Origin: Klebsormidium nitens
Taxonomy: Eukaryota > Streptophyta > Klebsormidiophyceae > Klebsormidiales > Klebsormidiaceae
DNA length: 64,000 nucleotides
Assembly (NCBI GenBank): GCA_000708835.1
Contig: DF237132.1
Span: forward strand, 93,424-157,423
Reading direction: 5' to 3'
Part shown: piece after piece, positions 24,458 through 36,047 of the stretch
Position numbering within the stretch: position 1 is the stretch's first letter
Layout: every line of letters starts with the position of its first letter
Made by a program: the position numbers and the translations under genes
The notes under the pieces: model-generated
Told to the model about the DNA's origin: nothing
Database searches by the model: none
Seen by the model: only the letters and a program-made list of their open reading frames with translations

Positions 24458-27400
24458 CTAATCAATTCCCTCGACTCGTTTGTCTTGTAGTAGCGTGAAA
24501 AAGGAGCGCATAATGCCGTTGCTGAAGCGTAGCTTTAAGTAAAACCGTCCATCAGTACTCGTCTCGACAAGGAGCCCGTTTTTAAGGAGCAGCTCGACCG
24601 TCAGATCATGGGGCTGCGTGCGCGCGAGCACTTCTGTTACTTGATCGGGCGCCAGGCAACCGTTTGGCTGCAGATCCATTTCGCGTGCCAGCTCCAGTAG
24701 GGCCTTCGCTTCCTGAAGGCAAGAGACTCACAGAGTGGTCCTTTAGGAGACGCTTACAAACGTCGGTGAAAATGATCTTCCGCAAGCTATAAGAATCCGA
24801 GTCGACTCGGCTGGTTTCGTTTCGAAGGCAGCAAATGTCCAGCTTTCAGAAGGAAGCCGCGCCGTTGATCCAGTCTGATATTCAGAAAATCCGACAATTG
24901 ACAGCCTAAATATATGGAAATGACACGGATACGTTGCACCCGCCCTTGGCATCATCGAGGTTTAAGTTGGCTAACTTCCGAAGCCAAAGGCATCCAGCCT
25001 TTTGAACCTCACTCATTTGTACTCCGTCAAGGTCAGTTGTAGGGCGGAGGCAAAGCCGATAACCTTACCTTGCTCCCATCTTCGAAGGTCAAGGGTAGCT
25101 CTCCCGGCTTGATCGGCCCGTCTGGAACCTTCTCCCTCCAATATGCGCCCACAGTTTCGCAGCGTCGCGCTCCCTCGTCGAGAACAAACTCGATGACACC
25201 TGTACAAGGAAAACGGAACGCCAGTCGTGCCCAGACAGGGAAAGCAGCAATAGGTATTCAATCCGCATCTGATTGGTGCGACTAAGCCAGTGGTTTGATT
25301 GGCATGCCATTCTATGGACCACACAAATCAAAGAATGAAGCCTCTCATCGAAAGAAGTATACGAACCCCGGGAAAGCCGGGATGGCTAAGCGGAGGACGT
25401 CAGAAGTCCAGACACTTTTCATCAGTCTGCCAACAAGAAGGACCACGTGTCAAGAAAAAGAGGACCACATTATGGGCTCCTAAGAAGGTTAGAGAAGGCC
25501 CGCGTTTCTCGAAGTCGGGGCTCCCGGTGAAGCCTGCAAGGGTCCGTAAGCTATCCGCCAGGGTTTGGAGGTTTCCGCCGAGGAAGCGCGCGGCGAACGC
25601 GGCCTCGCGCGCCCTGAGCGTCGGCTGCAGGAAGCGCGCGACTTCGGACGGGGAAGCCTCTTCGACCTCGAGAGCGATTTCGTCGCAGAGGTAGCGCCTG
25701 ACGTCTGTAAGGATACAGTTTGTCTTTTGGTTTCAAGTGAATTTCAGTTGTAAACAAGAGCTGAACACCCGACCGCCACGAATCCAACGGAGCAACCTCC
25801 GATCGAGCGGCGCAGGCACAGCCACAGGACGCGATACAGCGCCGCTGAGATACTCTAAAGATGAAAGATCAGCTGAGACGGCCCTACTACGATGCAAAGT
25901 CAGTATTTTGGAAAAAAAAGTGCTCGTGATTGTTTCTGTAAAACTTACATATTTCCGAAACGAGGCCCAGAGCAAAGCCGTCCACTACCAAGACGACACG
26001 TGCTCGCGTGTCATTCGCCCAGCGGTCGAACGTACGCAAGAGGTCACCCGAGGTGGACTCCTTTTCGTAGAAGTCACGGCCGGAGACCGCATCTATAACG
26101 ACGACGGGAAGTTTGCCCGTCCGCTCACGGTACCGGTCGCACGCGGCTTCAAACAAGTCTTCTATTGCCCATTCGCCCCTCGCTGGAAGAGGAAAGACAG
26201 GGGTTTTTGGCCGTTAATCAGGGATAATTATGGGCTGGTTAAAGAATGATTATGTGTTCAATAACCAGACTTGGGCTATAGCTAGCGTAGGGGCAGGGTA
26301 GATTACCGCATGTCTCCAATGACCTGAGACTAAGTCTCGTTTTTAGCCAGGTTAGCAGCCAAAACTTTTTCCTTAATAGGGTTGAGATAGAATAGCTTGC
26401 AAGAAACGGTTTCAGAGAGCAGCACTATGGGATTCTCTGAAAGCACGTCTTTGGGAAAAGGGAGGTCCACGGTCCAAGATGACGTACCAATATTCGGAAC
26501 CCAGTAGATCTTGATTGATAAAGCGTCCTTTACAACCAACTCCAAACTTTTGTTCCGACTGTTTTTCGGCGCTATCCTCTTTACCTTTGAAAAGTGTGAC
26601 ACCGAAATCGTCCTCGAAATGTCTGAAGAGGTTGCCAAGAATGTTCTGCTTAATCATTATTAAGGCGAAAAATCAAGTTAGAGTGACTCATTGCGCGACG
26701 CCGGCAGGCCCTACCTTGCAAGCGCGCCGCTAGGAAGTCGTTGCCAAATTTGTCGCGTCTGATGAGGGCTCTCGCAAAACGACCCCAGAAATCGTCCACC
26801 GTCTTCACCTTATCAACATAGATGACCCCGTCCAAATCCCCGGTCGCTTTCAGATCCAGAGTTGCCTGCCGCAGGAGTGTCGTCTTCCCGGTTCCTTCTG
26901 CCCCGACCACCAGCGAAAGGTCTCGCCGGGGATGCTTACTCCTGATGCCGTATTCCACGGATCGCACGAGATCCGCGGCTTTGTTCTCCAGCTCGACACG
27001 TGGCAGTCTGAGCTCTTGTTCCGGGTGAGGCGGAACGTGGCTGCCGCGGTTGAGCGTCTCGTCGAGCTACAAGTGGCGTCACGAGCGGACCCGTTGAAGA
27101 GGACTGTCATGAATGGATGCAGCCGATAAAGAGTGCTGATGCTTATGTTGAGCGGGGGCATTTTAGCGCGATTTTTCGAGGAGAATTCCTTGCTGCTGAG
27201 CTTGATATACAATGGATAGTGAGCAACGGAGATTGCAGCGTATCCAAAAGGAGACATACCGACTCAATGAAACAAAACATCAGCAGATCGAACAGTTTTT
27301 GTCTAAAGAAAGCTCTGTATATCAACCACTTCGGCTTAGGACGGCCGAGGCCTCCTCGACAAAAGGTCCACGTGAGATATGTGGTGGCGATTCACCGACA

Positions 27401-28512
27401 GCAAGTACGCCAAACCGGTGCAACATTCGACCCACTGGCCGCCTTTACCAGCGGTAGAAATACCAGCTTCTGCACGGGTCTCATGAGTTGTAGCGGCGTC
27501 CAATGGGGGACGTCCGATAACGGAGCGTCAGGAGCCAGACCCTTTGAGCTTACCTCTCTGGGCAATCGGTAGCTGACGTAAGCGTGCGTCAGCTCCACGG
27601 AGCCAACGAGGATGGTCACCACCCCGATCAAACCGCCTATAAGTAGCTGCATGAAACAAGATTCGTTTGATACCGACAACGAGAAGAATTCCGGGAGCCA
27701 AAAGCAAGTCGGATTATTTGCGTCCTGTGTGGGCGGCATGTGAACAAAAACGGTATCGAAAAGACGGATGACCTTATTGAACGCTGTGGAGGACCAGGGA
27801 ACGCTTAGAAGACTCAAGCTCATTGAACATACCGTGACTGACCCACGCGTTAAGGTTCGTAAAAGCTGGCTTGCTATCTCACACTTAATCCTCGTTAGCA
27901 CCAAAGCTGCCCATCGAGGGTCTCGGCCAGGGTAATGAAATAAATTGCCTTATTTTTTTCATCTATTTCTCCTCAGTCGCTTTCAAACGAGTCTCTAACA
28001 CGAACCAACAAGCTTAGAAGGCTGTGCCTGACAAACAAAGAAGCTGATGCTTTCATGAAGAGCTGTGTGAAGGCGACCCGTACAAGGAGATCCCCAAGTG
28101 CCTCCAATACGCTCGCGAGAAACCCCTTTATAAGAGCAGCCTTTCCAGTCCTCTCTCCAGCTTGATCAAAGCCCCTGCGTCCAGATTCCGAGCCTTTTCC
28201 CAAATTTCCATCGCCCGACTCTTGAAGAAGACGGCTTTGCTGGTGTATCAGCCTGATCGTGCTGAGGCGATGGTCTGCCCGTGCTGAATGCAGGATATTG
28301 CGTGCTGCAAAGCTACCCGCGAAGATACTGTCTGATGAAACTCTGCTCACTTTACGTACGAGCGCCGTCGAATGCAGGGCGGCGGTTGAGCTTGTTACAA
28401 GACTTCTGACTTGCTTGTCTACGTGCTTGCTTGCGGCGGAGAACGTTAACGTTAACCGTGCCTGTGCAAGTTGCCGAAGCAGGCGAGGGGCTGAGCTCGG
28501 GCGGAGGGCCAT
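24458..28512 (-). CDS. membrane-anchored P-loop NTPase, copy B (possibly splice-impaired)
   Basis: Paralogue of the gene at 29350-33538 with the same exon plan. Exons in transcript order: 28512 to about 28110 (3' end uncertain), 27646-27554, 27066-26715, 26182-25949, 25704 to 25504 or 25447, 25199-25069, 24712-24458. The N-terminus (MALRPSSAPRLLRQLAQARL) is Arg/Ala/Leu/Ser-rich, like a mitochondrial presequence. A hydrophobic helix follows (LLIGGLIGVVTILVGSVEL), then Walker A GAEGTGKTT and two beta-strand/acid motifs (LPVVVIDAV, ARVVLVVDGF), and a C-terminal helical region (EVARFLQPTL, AARFLGGNLQTLADSLRTL). It resembles AAA/STAND-type ATPases of the broad archaeal-ATPase kind; substrate and partner are unknown. 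Oddity: where copy A has a GT donor (CAGACGC|GTGAGG), copy B has C|GCGGGC. It must use a GC donor or the next in-frame GT at 25446-25445, which inserts 19 residues. It may be a failing copy. Confidence 0.65.
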
Positions 28513-28667
28513 GCTGATAAAGAGTTTGTTCAGATGCGAAAGCGCGTCATATTTTGGAAGAGCTTGGACGAGAGCCCAATGTGAGGTGCGTCAGCTACTC
28601 ACTTCGACATTCTTAATTCAGCTCTATAGGATTATCACCTGGCACAATCTGTTCGGTCAAACTGCAA

Positions 28668-28830
28668 AGTGCGCGCCGGCGGATGTTGGCCGCGGCTCGG
28701 TGCGCCGGCCGCGCGGCCGCAACCAAAGTCACGCACCGCGCGCCGAGGGTTTAGCCCAGGATTTGGCCAGACTGGTACGCGGCCGCGCGCGATGGTAACG
28801 ACACGAACTGTCTGGCAACCGCGGCCGCTC
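28668..28830. promoter_or_regulatory. GC-rich promoter block, copy 1 (upstream of NTPase copy B)
   Basis: Recurring block beginning near GCGCGCCGGCGGATGTTGGC, passing through GGCCGCGCGGCCGC, and ending in TACGCGGCCGCGCGCGA and GGTAACGACACGAACTGTC. The same order of elements occurs at about 33693-33850 and 37150-37305, each just upstream of an NTPase first exon. Conservation of a non-coding block among diverged copies suggests promoter function. Confidence 0.55.
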
Positions 28831-28859
28831 GGCCTAGATGCTGACTCGGAATGGGTCTC

Positions 28860-29349
28860 CTCGCACAATACCGTCAGACATGCGTCCGCGCTGCGCGGTC
28901 ACTGCACTTGCCGAGGATCGTCAACGATGATATGCCCGACGCGATTGAGTGCACTCCAGCGGAACAGTCGGATATGCGTGCATCGGCTGGCAATCCACAT
29001 CGTCAGAGTACGCGACATCATGCATCTGCAGTTTTTACTTTCAGTGGAGAAAAAGCTGACTGATGATGAGCGACTAGAGTACGCCTGATAATCATAAACG
29101 ATGTATATTCGAAGCGCAGATTCGCATATCCGCGGTGTTGGCCACTGGTAAAGATTATCCAGTATAGCGACAAAAGGCCGTCCAATGAAGAATAGTTGAC
29201 GACCCTCTCACAAGGCTACCCATTGATAACTGAAGTTGCTTCGATCATCATGGATATGTGATTGAACTCACGGGTACTACGGTAAAGCCCTTCAGTGTTA
29301 CTTGTTTAAAAGGGCAGAAAATTAAATGGTTCTCTGTCCTTTTCTACAA
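28860..29349. repeat. 3'-flank repeat of NTPase copy A
   Basis: Related to about 23935-24457, so the duplicated unit includes about 0.4-0.5 kb downstream of the NTPase stop codon. The join between copy B's promoter block and copy A's 3' flank, near 28835-28865, is the probable tandem-duplication breakpoint. The unit length is about 4.9-5.0 kb (stop to stop 4892 bp, start to start 5026 bp). Confidence 0.6.
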
Positions 29350-32300
29350 CTAGTCTATTCCCTCGACTCGTTCATCTCGTAGTAGCTGGAGAAAGGAGCG
29401 CGTGATGCTGTTGCTGAAGCATAACTTTCTGTAGAACTTTCCAACGGGATACGTCTCAGAAAGGAGCCCGGATTTTAAAAGCAGCTTCACCGTCAGTCCG
29501 TGGGGCTGCGTGCGCGCGAGCACTTCTGTCACTTGACGCGGCGCCAGGCATCCCGTTGGCTGCAGATCCATTTCGCGTGCCAGCTCCAGTAGGGCCGTCG
29601 CTTCCTGAAGATAATCCACAGAGAGGTTCTTTGGGAGACAGTTACAAGTGCCTTTGGACAGAAAAAACCGGTAAGCTAGTAGACTTGAGTTGACTCAGCT
29701 GCATTGTTCATCGATATCCAAGGCAGGAACTTCAAGCTTCCAGAAAGAAGCGGCACGTTCTTTCGTTTGGCATTTAAAGGATCAGACAATGGATGCTGCA
29801 GATCTGTAAATTATCCCTGGGTTCAACAGATACGTTGCATTGGCCCTTGACAGCATTGAGATTCAAACCTTACCTTGTTCGCATCTTCGAAGGTCAAGGG
29901 CAACTCTCCCGGCTTGATCGGCCCGTCTGGAACCGTCACAGTCCACTCCGCGCCCAAAGCCCCGCAGCGTCGCACTCCCTCCTCCAGAACAAAGTTGATG
30001 ACACCTGTACAAGACAGCGGAAACCAAGTCGTGATCTAACATGAATCCGGTGATTTGGCTGATTTGGCACGCAAAGCAGTTAAGATTGATTGGCATGCCA
30101 CTTTTCATTTCTGCAGAGCGGCGAAAAGGTCAGCGAAGAGCAGATGTTGGAGACGACATCAATGATGAGAGCCTCGAGAGGCGAGGCTGAAACTATTGTT
30201 GCGGTTAAGGACGTTGAGCCTCACGCGTCTGGAAGTCGGGGCTTCCGGTGAAGCCTGCGAGAGTCCGTAAGCTATCCGCCAGGGTTTGGAGGTTTCCGCC
30301 GAGAAAGCGCGCGGCGAACGCGGCCTCGCGCTCCGTGAGTGTCGGCTGCAGGAAGCGCGCGACTTCGGGCGCAGAAGCCTCTCCGACCTCGAGAGCGACG
30401 GCTCCTTGGCAAAAGTAGTGCCTGAGGTCTGTAAATGTACAGGTTGTCCTTGATTTTACGGAAGGGATCACTTTCCGTGGGCAAAAGTAAGCTTCTTTAC
30501 CGCTGAAAACACAACTGGGAACCGGGCAGGCGCCAGTACGTTTGGGTGACTCTAGAAGCAGAAGCTTCTGAACTATGTAGCGTTTCATCAACGTGGTTGA
30601 AAGAAAGCTTGGTTCCTGAAATCCATCAAGCAAGACGAATATCTCCCCGACTTCTGACTCGGCAGAGGGTACTGACCTGCTGCGTAATGATACAGAGCGT
30701 TCAATGCGGAGCAAATGCTTCTTAATTCAAACCGTTTCCTCAAGATTATGCCTAGCAACAGCACGTACCAGACTGCTATGCTCGAAGCTCTTTTACAGAC
30801 CAACCGGGGACACGTGATCTGATCTTTAAAAGCTTGATGACTTTTCCATAAGCTTTCGAAGAGACACTCAAGCGCTCCGACTTCAACTCAGCGTTTCACA
30901 AGTGTCTGATGCACATTAACCAACGTCAGAATGCGCCAGCAGAAAGGACCGGAACTCGATCCTTCAAAAGAAAAGATTGAACCGTCTTCGGTTAGCGAGC
31001 TGTCAGCTTCTTGAACGGGGGGCTTTTCTTCCTCGCCGTAGAACTCACCTTCTCTTACAAGGTCCATAGCGAAGCCGTCCAGTACCAAGACGACCCGTGC
31101 GTACCCGTAGTTCCATTGCTCAAAAGTACGGAAGAGCTGAGACGTGGCGGCGGTGTTTTCAAAGAAGTCCCGGCTTGTGAGTGCATCGACCACGACGACC
31201 GGAAGTTTGCCCGTCCTCTTACGGTACCGAAAGCATGCACTTTGGAACGCCGCATCCACTTTGCCGCACCAGCCTGGGAGAGGACGTAGGGTTAGCGTTT
31301 TGCATGTGTTGATGTCAACGATTTCATCTCAGAAAATCAATATCCACGAGTGGCATTCTGAAAGACCATTACTAGTACAGGGAGAAATCCCTTTGGATCC
31401 GGAAAAATGACGACAAACAATTTCTTGATTCTAGTAAGCTGTTTGCAGCTGATAGAAAGTCGAGGTTGTGTGAGAAACATGCAACGGAGTGTGACCGAGT
31501 GCGACGGACCGATCGGCCCCTACCTTTCAAGCGCGCTGCTAGCATGCCGTTGTCAAGTCTCCCGCGGCCAATGAGTGCCTTTGCAAGACGATCCCAGAAG
31601 TCGTCTACTGACGTCAGGTTGTCGATATAGATGACCCCGTCCATCTCCCCGGTCGCTTTCAGATCCAGCAGCGCCTGCCGAAGGAGTGTCGTCTTCCCGG
31701 CACCCTCCGCCCCGACCACAAACGAGAGGCGCCGCCCATGATTGTACAGGGGTGCCACGGCCCGCACGAGGTCCGCGGCTTCCTTCTTTAGCTCGACACG
31801 TGGCATTCGGAGCTGTTCTTCTTGGAAAGGCGCGACCTGGCTGCCGCGATCGAAGGTCTTGTCGATCTGCACGTGGCGTCACAAGCGTCCGCCCCGTCGA
31901 AGGAGCCCGAAGAAGGAGAGAATGAAGAATCTAGTGCGTGTATAGGTTGAGCGGTGCTTCAGCGCGTTTGAGAGAAACTTCTAGCGAACTGCTGGGCTTC
32001 TAAATTGCAAACGAGCGGCCCCGAGAGTTTGCTCGTGATGGACTGAGACTGTCAGCTCATTGGATCAGGGACAAATTGAGCGCTGTTCTGTATTCATTGT
32101 GGTCCTCAACCACTTCGGCTTTAGGTAGAAAAAGCCTCCTCGGCGCTTGTTTAAGTGGGTCCAGGTGAGAATAGATACTGTCGTAACACCTGAGTCAGTC
32201 TTGGATTCGAGATCCTCATTGCTGAAACCTACCTTTTGGCCGCTTCCTAAGCGGTCCGCAAACAGATAGATAGTACAGTGGGCTGTAGGAACCACTCACA

Positions 32301-33538
32301 TCATAGCACTTAGAATCGAAACTAAGTCCGGAGCTTACCTCCTTGGGCAATTGATCGCTGACATACGCTTCGGTCAGCTGTATGAAGCCGAACAAGACGC
32401 CCCCCGCCACACCACACCATACCACATAGGCCACGAGCAACTGCATTCCACAGGAGTAAGACATGAAGGTGAAAAGCTTGAATTTGAAAGCGCTCAATAA
32501 AGTGAATGGATTATTATGCGTCCTCTGTCTCTTTTTCACTGGTTGGTATTTGAACAAAGACGGCTTGAAGAGCAACGAAATTGGCAGGAAACAGCGACCG
32601 GCAGAGATGGAAGACTGGACACTAGAATTCCCCAGTTGTTTTGTCGGCTGAGACCAAGACGGACTTAAACCCCAGTGGTTCTTCCCTGTCGGTTTAAGGC
32701 CGGTCGGAGAGCTCCCATTCAAGACCGCTTTGGTCTCAAAGCAGGGGCCTGTGCCCGAAACGGCCTTAAACTCCGCGGGTTTAAGAACGCCTTGGCCTTG
32801 AAGTTTGATCTCCAACACCTTAACTTTTTTTGTAAAGCGGGCTGTGGTTTATAGTGTGGATCTCACTTTTCACTGTACATATTCAAGACCTTAGAGGGAC
32901 TGACCACATTTTAAGCCTACCAAAAGTCGGCTTGAAATCGACGAATCATCCTTTTTAGCACCGCTATATTCTCCGAGAACCTGCTTTTCGAAGCTGCGTA
33001 TTTTTCCAAACCGATCTCGACTTCTTTCAAGCACAGTTTTGGACACCAATTTAACAAGCTAGAACCCTGTGGCCAAGATTAAAAGAGCAAAAGCTCCACG
33101 AAAAAACCCTGTGGGACGGCCACCCGTGTATGACTTTACCTTTAGTATCTCCCACCCGCTTGCCATCCACTTAGGGGAAGGTTTTTCGCAATTCTGTTGA
33201 AATTCCCTGGGGCCCGGCCGGTTTGCTGCTTCTTTCACTTTCTCAACCCCAGAGCTGTCTTGAAGAAGACCGCTGCGCTGGTGGATCAGCCTGATCGTGC
33301 TGAGGCTATTGTCTGCCCGTGCTGAAAGCAGGATGTTGCGTGCTGCAAAGCTACCCGCGAAGATACTGTTCGATGAGATTTTGCTCACTTCACATACGAG
33401 CGCTGGCGAAGGCGCTGCGGTTGAGCTTGTTGCAAGATTTCTCATGACTTGCTTATCTAAGTGCTTGCTTGCGCTGAAGAATCGTGCCTGTGCAAGTTGT
33501 CGAAGCAGGCGAGGGGCTGCGTTCGGGCGGAGGGCCAT
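29350..33538 (-). CDS. membrane-anchored P-loop NTPase, copy A (intact), 552 aa
   Basis: Exons in transcript order: 33538-33140, 32440-32339, 31866-31524, 31273-31049, 30428-30225, 30004-29874, 29604-29350; 1659 nt, phases agree throughout. Residues 1 to about 40 (MALRPNAAPRLLRQLAQARF, then SASKHLDKQ) look like a mitochondrial presequence. A single hydrophobic helix spans about 134-155 (LLVAYVVWCGVAGGVLFGF). The NTPase domain has Walker A GAEGAGKTT at 219-227. A candidate Walker B is LPVVVVDAL at about 305-313, and a second hydrophobic strand ends in VVLVLDG at about 342-348. The C-terminal about 160 residues are helical (EVARFLQPTL, AARFLGGNLQTLADSLRTLA, ATALLELAREMDLQP). The layout (presequence, one membrane helix, ATPase, helical tail) suggests an inner-membrane or organelle-anchored AAA/STAND-like ATPase. 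I cannot name the family and the substrate is unknown. The end of exon 1 is the least certain junction. It lies head-to-head, 511 bp apart, with orphan gene alpha1. Confidence 0.78.
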
Positions 33539-34049
33539 GCTGATGAAGAGTTTGTTCAGATGCGAAAGCGCGAAATGTTCTTGGAAGAGCTTGAACGAGA
33601 GCCAGCCAGCTTGACCTGAATATAAGATGCGTCAGCTACTCACTTCGACATTCTTAATCCAGCTCTAGTACCTGTTCGGTCAAGGTACTGCAAAGTGCGC
33701 GCCAGCGGATGACGTTGGCCGCGGCTCGGTATGCCCGCCGCGCGGCCGCAAACTTGAGTCACGCACTGCCGAGGGTTTGGCCCAGGGTTTGGCGACACTG
33801 GTACGCGGCCGCGCGCGACGGTAACGACACGAACTGTCTGGCAACCGCTCGGCCTGTGCTGATTCATATATTGATTGCGCCGAAATGGTGTCTCAAAAGA
33901 ATTTCATGACAAGGAAGCACATTCCTGGAACGCCGCAGGTCTTGACTGTACGAATAGCCTAGCCGCCACTCAATTGAAGAGATCTTTCCAGGGCAGGTAT
34001 TGTGATCTCTCGAGATTGCCCAAGCGTGCGGCACTCTATAGACGTCACC
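33539..34049. promoter_or_regulatory. putative bidirectional promoter with GC-rich block, copy 2
   Basis: The 511 bp between the NTPase copy A start (-) and orphan alpha1 start (+). About 33693-33850 repeats the GC-rich block of 28668-28830, including GCGGCCGC palindromes and GGTAACGACACGAACTGTC. From about 33925 to 34045 it shares a second block with the region before alpha2 (GCCGCAGGTCTTGA, GAATAGCCTAG, AAGAGATCTTTCCAGGGCA). Compactness plus copy-to-copy conservation suggests both genes are controlled from here. Confidence 0.5.
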
Positions 34050-34535
34050 ATGACGCTCTGGAGCGCCATCCTGAGAGCGCGCTCGCGCGCTTCTAATCGC
34101 CACGCATCTTACGAGCCGCCTGCAAGTGGTTGGTGGACCTGCGAACGTCGGCTGCACCTGACGGCCGCCACCTGTACCGCTTCCGCCGGCGCCAAGGTGC
34201 CTCCCCGGAACCGGAACCGGAGGTCGGCGGACCTCTTGGCGGAGATGCCGCTCTGCGAGCTCCAAGTTGCAGACCCGCAGAATCTCGAAAAGAAGACCGG
34301 CAAGAGCTCTCAAAAGGACCATGTTTTATCTACCGAGCCAGAGGACGAGTTTCTGACGGTGTGTCTCTTGGGGGAAGGGCGGACTTCCTGCCAGCCGAAC
34401 CTGTTCTGCGGACCCGGAAGCAAGTTCCGCGTCGTTTCGTCGGACGATCAGGACCCGGTTCAAGATTACGACGTCCATATAGTCGGACATGAGCTCGCAG
34501 TTAGCCACGTGAAGTATAACAGCGCCCCGCTCTAA
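34050..34535 (+). CDS. orphan tandem family gene alpha1, 161 aa, function unknown
   Basis: First of four related uninterrupted ORFs. The start is the ATG in the shared context that begins MTLW.AIL in all copies, although the frame is open further upstream. The N-terminus is Arg/Ser/Ala-rich without acids (MTLWSAILRARSRASNRHAS), compatible with organelle targeting. Conserved family blocks: RRLHLTAATCTASAGAK, ELLAEMPLCELQVA, a variable linker, then VCLLGEGRTSCQPN, CGPGSKFRVV, DYDVHIVGHEL and a final PL. Five cysteines are conserved across the four copies. The ORF is kept open while the sequence diverges, which argues for a real protein. I do not recognise the family. A conserved short GT-AG-like segment follows the stop codon. 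Confidence 0.65.
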   Translation: MTLWSAILRARSRASNRHASYEPPASGWWTCERRLHLTAATCTASAGAKVPPRNRNRRSADLLAEMPLCELQVADPQNLEKKTGKSSQKDHVLSTEPEDEFLTVCLLGEGRTSCQPNLFCGPGSKFRVVSSDDQDPVQDYDVHIVGHELAVSHVKYNSAPL

Positions 34536-35579
34536 GAAAGAGCGTTTCACACGAAAGGCAGGTATCAGAAAATTTATCCATCCATTCTTGGAGTTTCCTT
34601 TTGGGGGTTTGAAGGTGCTCAAAGCGCGGTAGTTGTAGGGAGGCACAGAACTTCGTCACGACCGTGCATCAAGGCGGGCTGACGCACCGTCAAAAGTAGG
34701 TCAAAGGCAGAAGATTTCTGGGCTGTCCTCAAGTTTCAGGCAAAGGGAGGCTCAACGAGGTATCCAAGGACAGCGCTTTTTGAAAAAGTGTTACGCAGGG
34801 CGAGATCGCAAGGCCAATGACAAATGGAACGTCGTGCCTATTGCTAACCTGACGTGTGCTTCTTATGCAGGCGGATCTAGAGGGGATATGAAAGGCTAGA
34901 GCTCACAGGATGTCTCGATCTTCATTTGATCTGCTACTATCATGTAATGAGTTTTTGCAGCTAAACTTGGAGGCTTGCCGGCGGATGCCACTTGCCAATG
35001 CGCGGCGGCATCAAGTCATGCTCCGCAGAGAGTTTAGGTTTTGGCCGGCACGAACCGGCGGCCGTTTACGCTTTGGCCTTGTGACAAAGCGGTATCTCGG
35101 ATGGGAGTTATAAGTGGTCGTGATTCCAGGTCCATTTGCCAGCTTGCCAGATATTTGAAAGTGCCCGGGAAACGGGTGGGAATGTGTTGGGGTTTGATGA
35201 CAGTCTGCATGAGATACAAAAGTTACGTTGTTGTCCCGCGATTCGTTTCTAGTCACATCGTTGACACGTGACAGGCCTAGAAAGACAGTCCTTCGAAGTT
35301 TTGTGCTTCGACTCCTGGTCACATCTTCCAAACTTGACAGACAGCTCTCATTCTTTTCGCGTCCCACTCTAGTCACATCACCAAAAGTTAGACACTATTG
35401 GACAGACAGCCTCCAACAACTACGGATCGCAGTTTTCAGCGACGTTCAAAGGAGTTGTGCTTAAAGGGCTGACGTCTGCAAAAGGGTTCGTTACCTAGCT
35501 GCCACCCGACTGCAGCCAACTCTCCAGGGCAGGTTGCTATTCTTCATCATTCTTACTCTTTCATTGTACTCAAAGAACC
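34536..35579. other. spacer between alpha1 and beta1 with duplicated 3' and 5' elements
   Basis: No gene seen. Holds the 3' flank of alpha1, with a possible UTR intron near 34565-34647 and a TTATGCAGGCGG block at about 34862-34873 that recurs after every copy. From about 34975 it holds the beta-type upstream region (GGCACGAACCGGCGGCCGT, then TCTAGTCACATC..TTGACA..TGACAG elements at about 35250-35340), shared with the region before beta2 at 38930-39320. Confidence 0.5.
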
Positions 35580-36047
35580 ATGACGCTCTGGGGCGCCATT
35601 CTAAAAGCGCGCTCTCGCGCCTCAAACCGCCATACTTCTTATGCGCCTGGATGGTTTAACCCGGGCCGGCGACTGCACCTGACGGCCGCCACCTGTACTG
35701 TTTCCGCCGGCGCCAAGGCGTCTTCCCGGAACCGGAACATGGCGGAACTCTTGGCGGAGATGCCGCTCTGCGAGCTCCAGGTTGCAAAGCCGCAGAAGAA
35801 TAAGGCCAACAGTGTCGCTCCCAAGGACCGATTTTCATCTACAGAGCCAGAGGACGAGTTTCTGACGGTGTGTCTCTTGGGCGAAGGGCGGACTTCCTGC
35901 CAGCCGAACCTGATTTGCGGACCGGGGAGCATGTTCCGGGTGGCTTGGTTGGACGAGCAGGAGACGGGGCAAGATTACGATGTCCATATTGTGGGACACG
36001 AGCTCCAGATTAGCACCGTGAAACACAAAAGCGTTGGGCCGCTTTGA
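35580..36047 (+). CDS. orphan tandem family gene beta1, 155 aa, function unknown
   Basis: Second family copy, intronless, starting MTLWGAILKARSRASNRHTS and ending in PL. It keeps the LHLTAATCT.SAGAK block, MAELLAEMPLCELQVA, VCLLGEGRTSCQPNLICGPG and DYDVHIVGHELQIS. It differs from alpha1 mainly in the linker (NKANSVAPKDRFSS) and lacks part of the NRNR segment, as beta2 does. The upstream sequence matches beta2 rather than the alphas, which groups it with beta2 as a separate promoter class. No known domain recognised; function unknown. Confidence 0.65.
   Translation: MTLWGAILKARSRASNRHTSYAPGWFNPGRRLHLTAATCTVSAGAKASSRNRNMAELLAEMPLCELQVAKPQKNKANSVAPKDRFSSTEPEDEFLTVCLLGEGRTSCQPNLICGPGSMFRVAWLDEQETGQDYDVHIVGHELQISTVKHKSVGPL

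Noticed and set aside
32065-32295. Block conserved between NTPase copies (also 27330-27460) as a further exon
   Set aside because: Similar DNA in both copies, but the frames disagree and the flanking exons join in phase 0 without it; kept as conserved intron sequence.
24458-33538. NTPase copies as bacterial or archaeal transferred genes
   Set aside because: The ATPase core is of a widespread type, but both copies have several spliceosomal introns, a presequence-like start and host-like composition; no sign of recent transfer.
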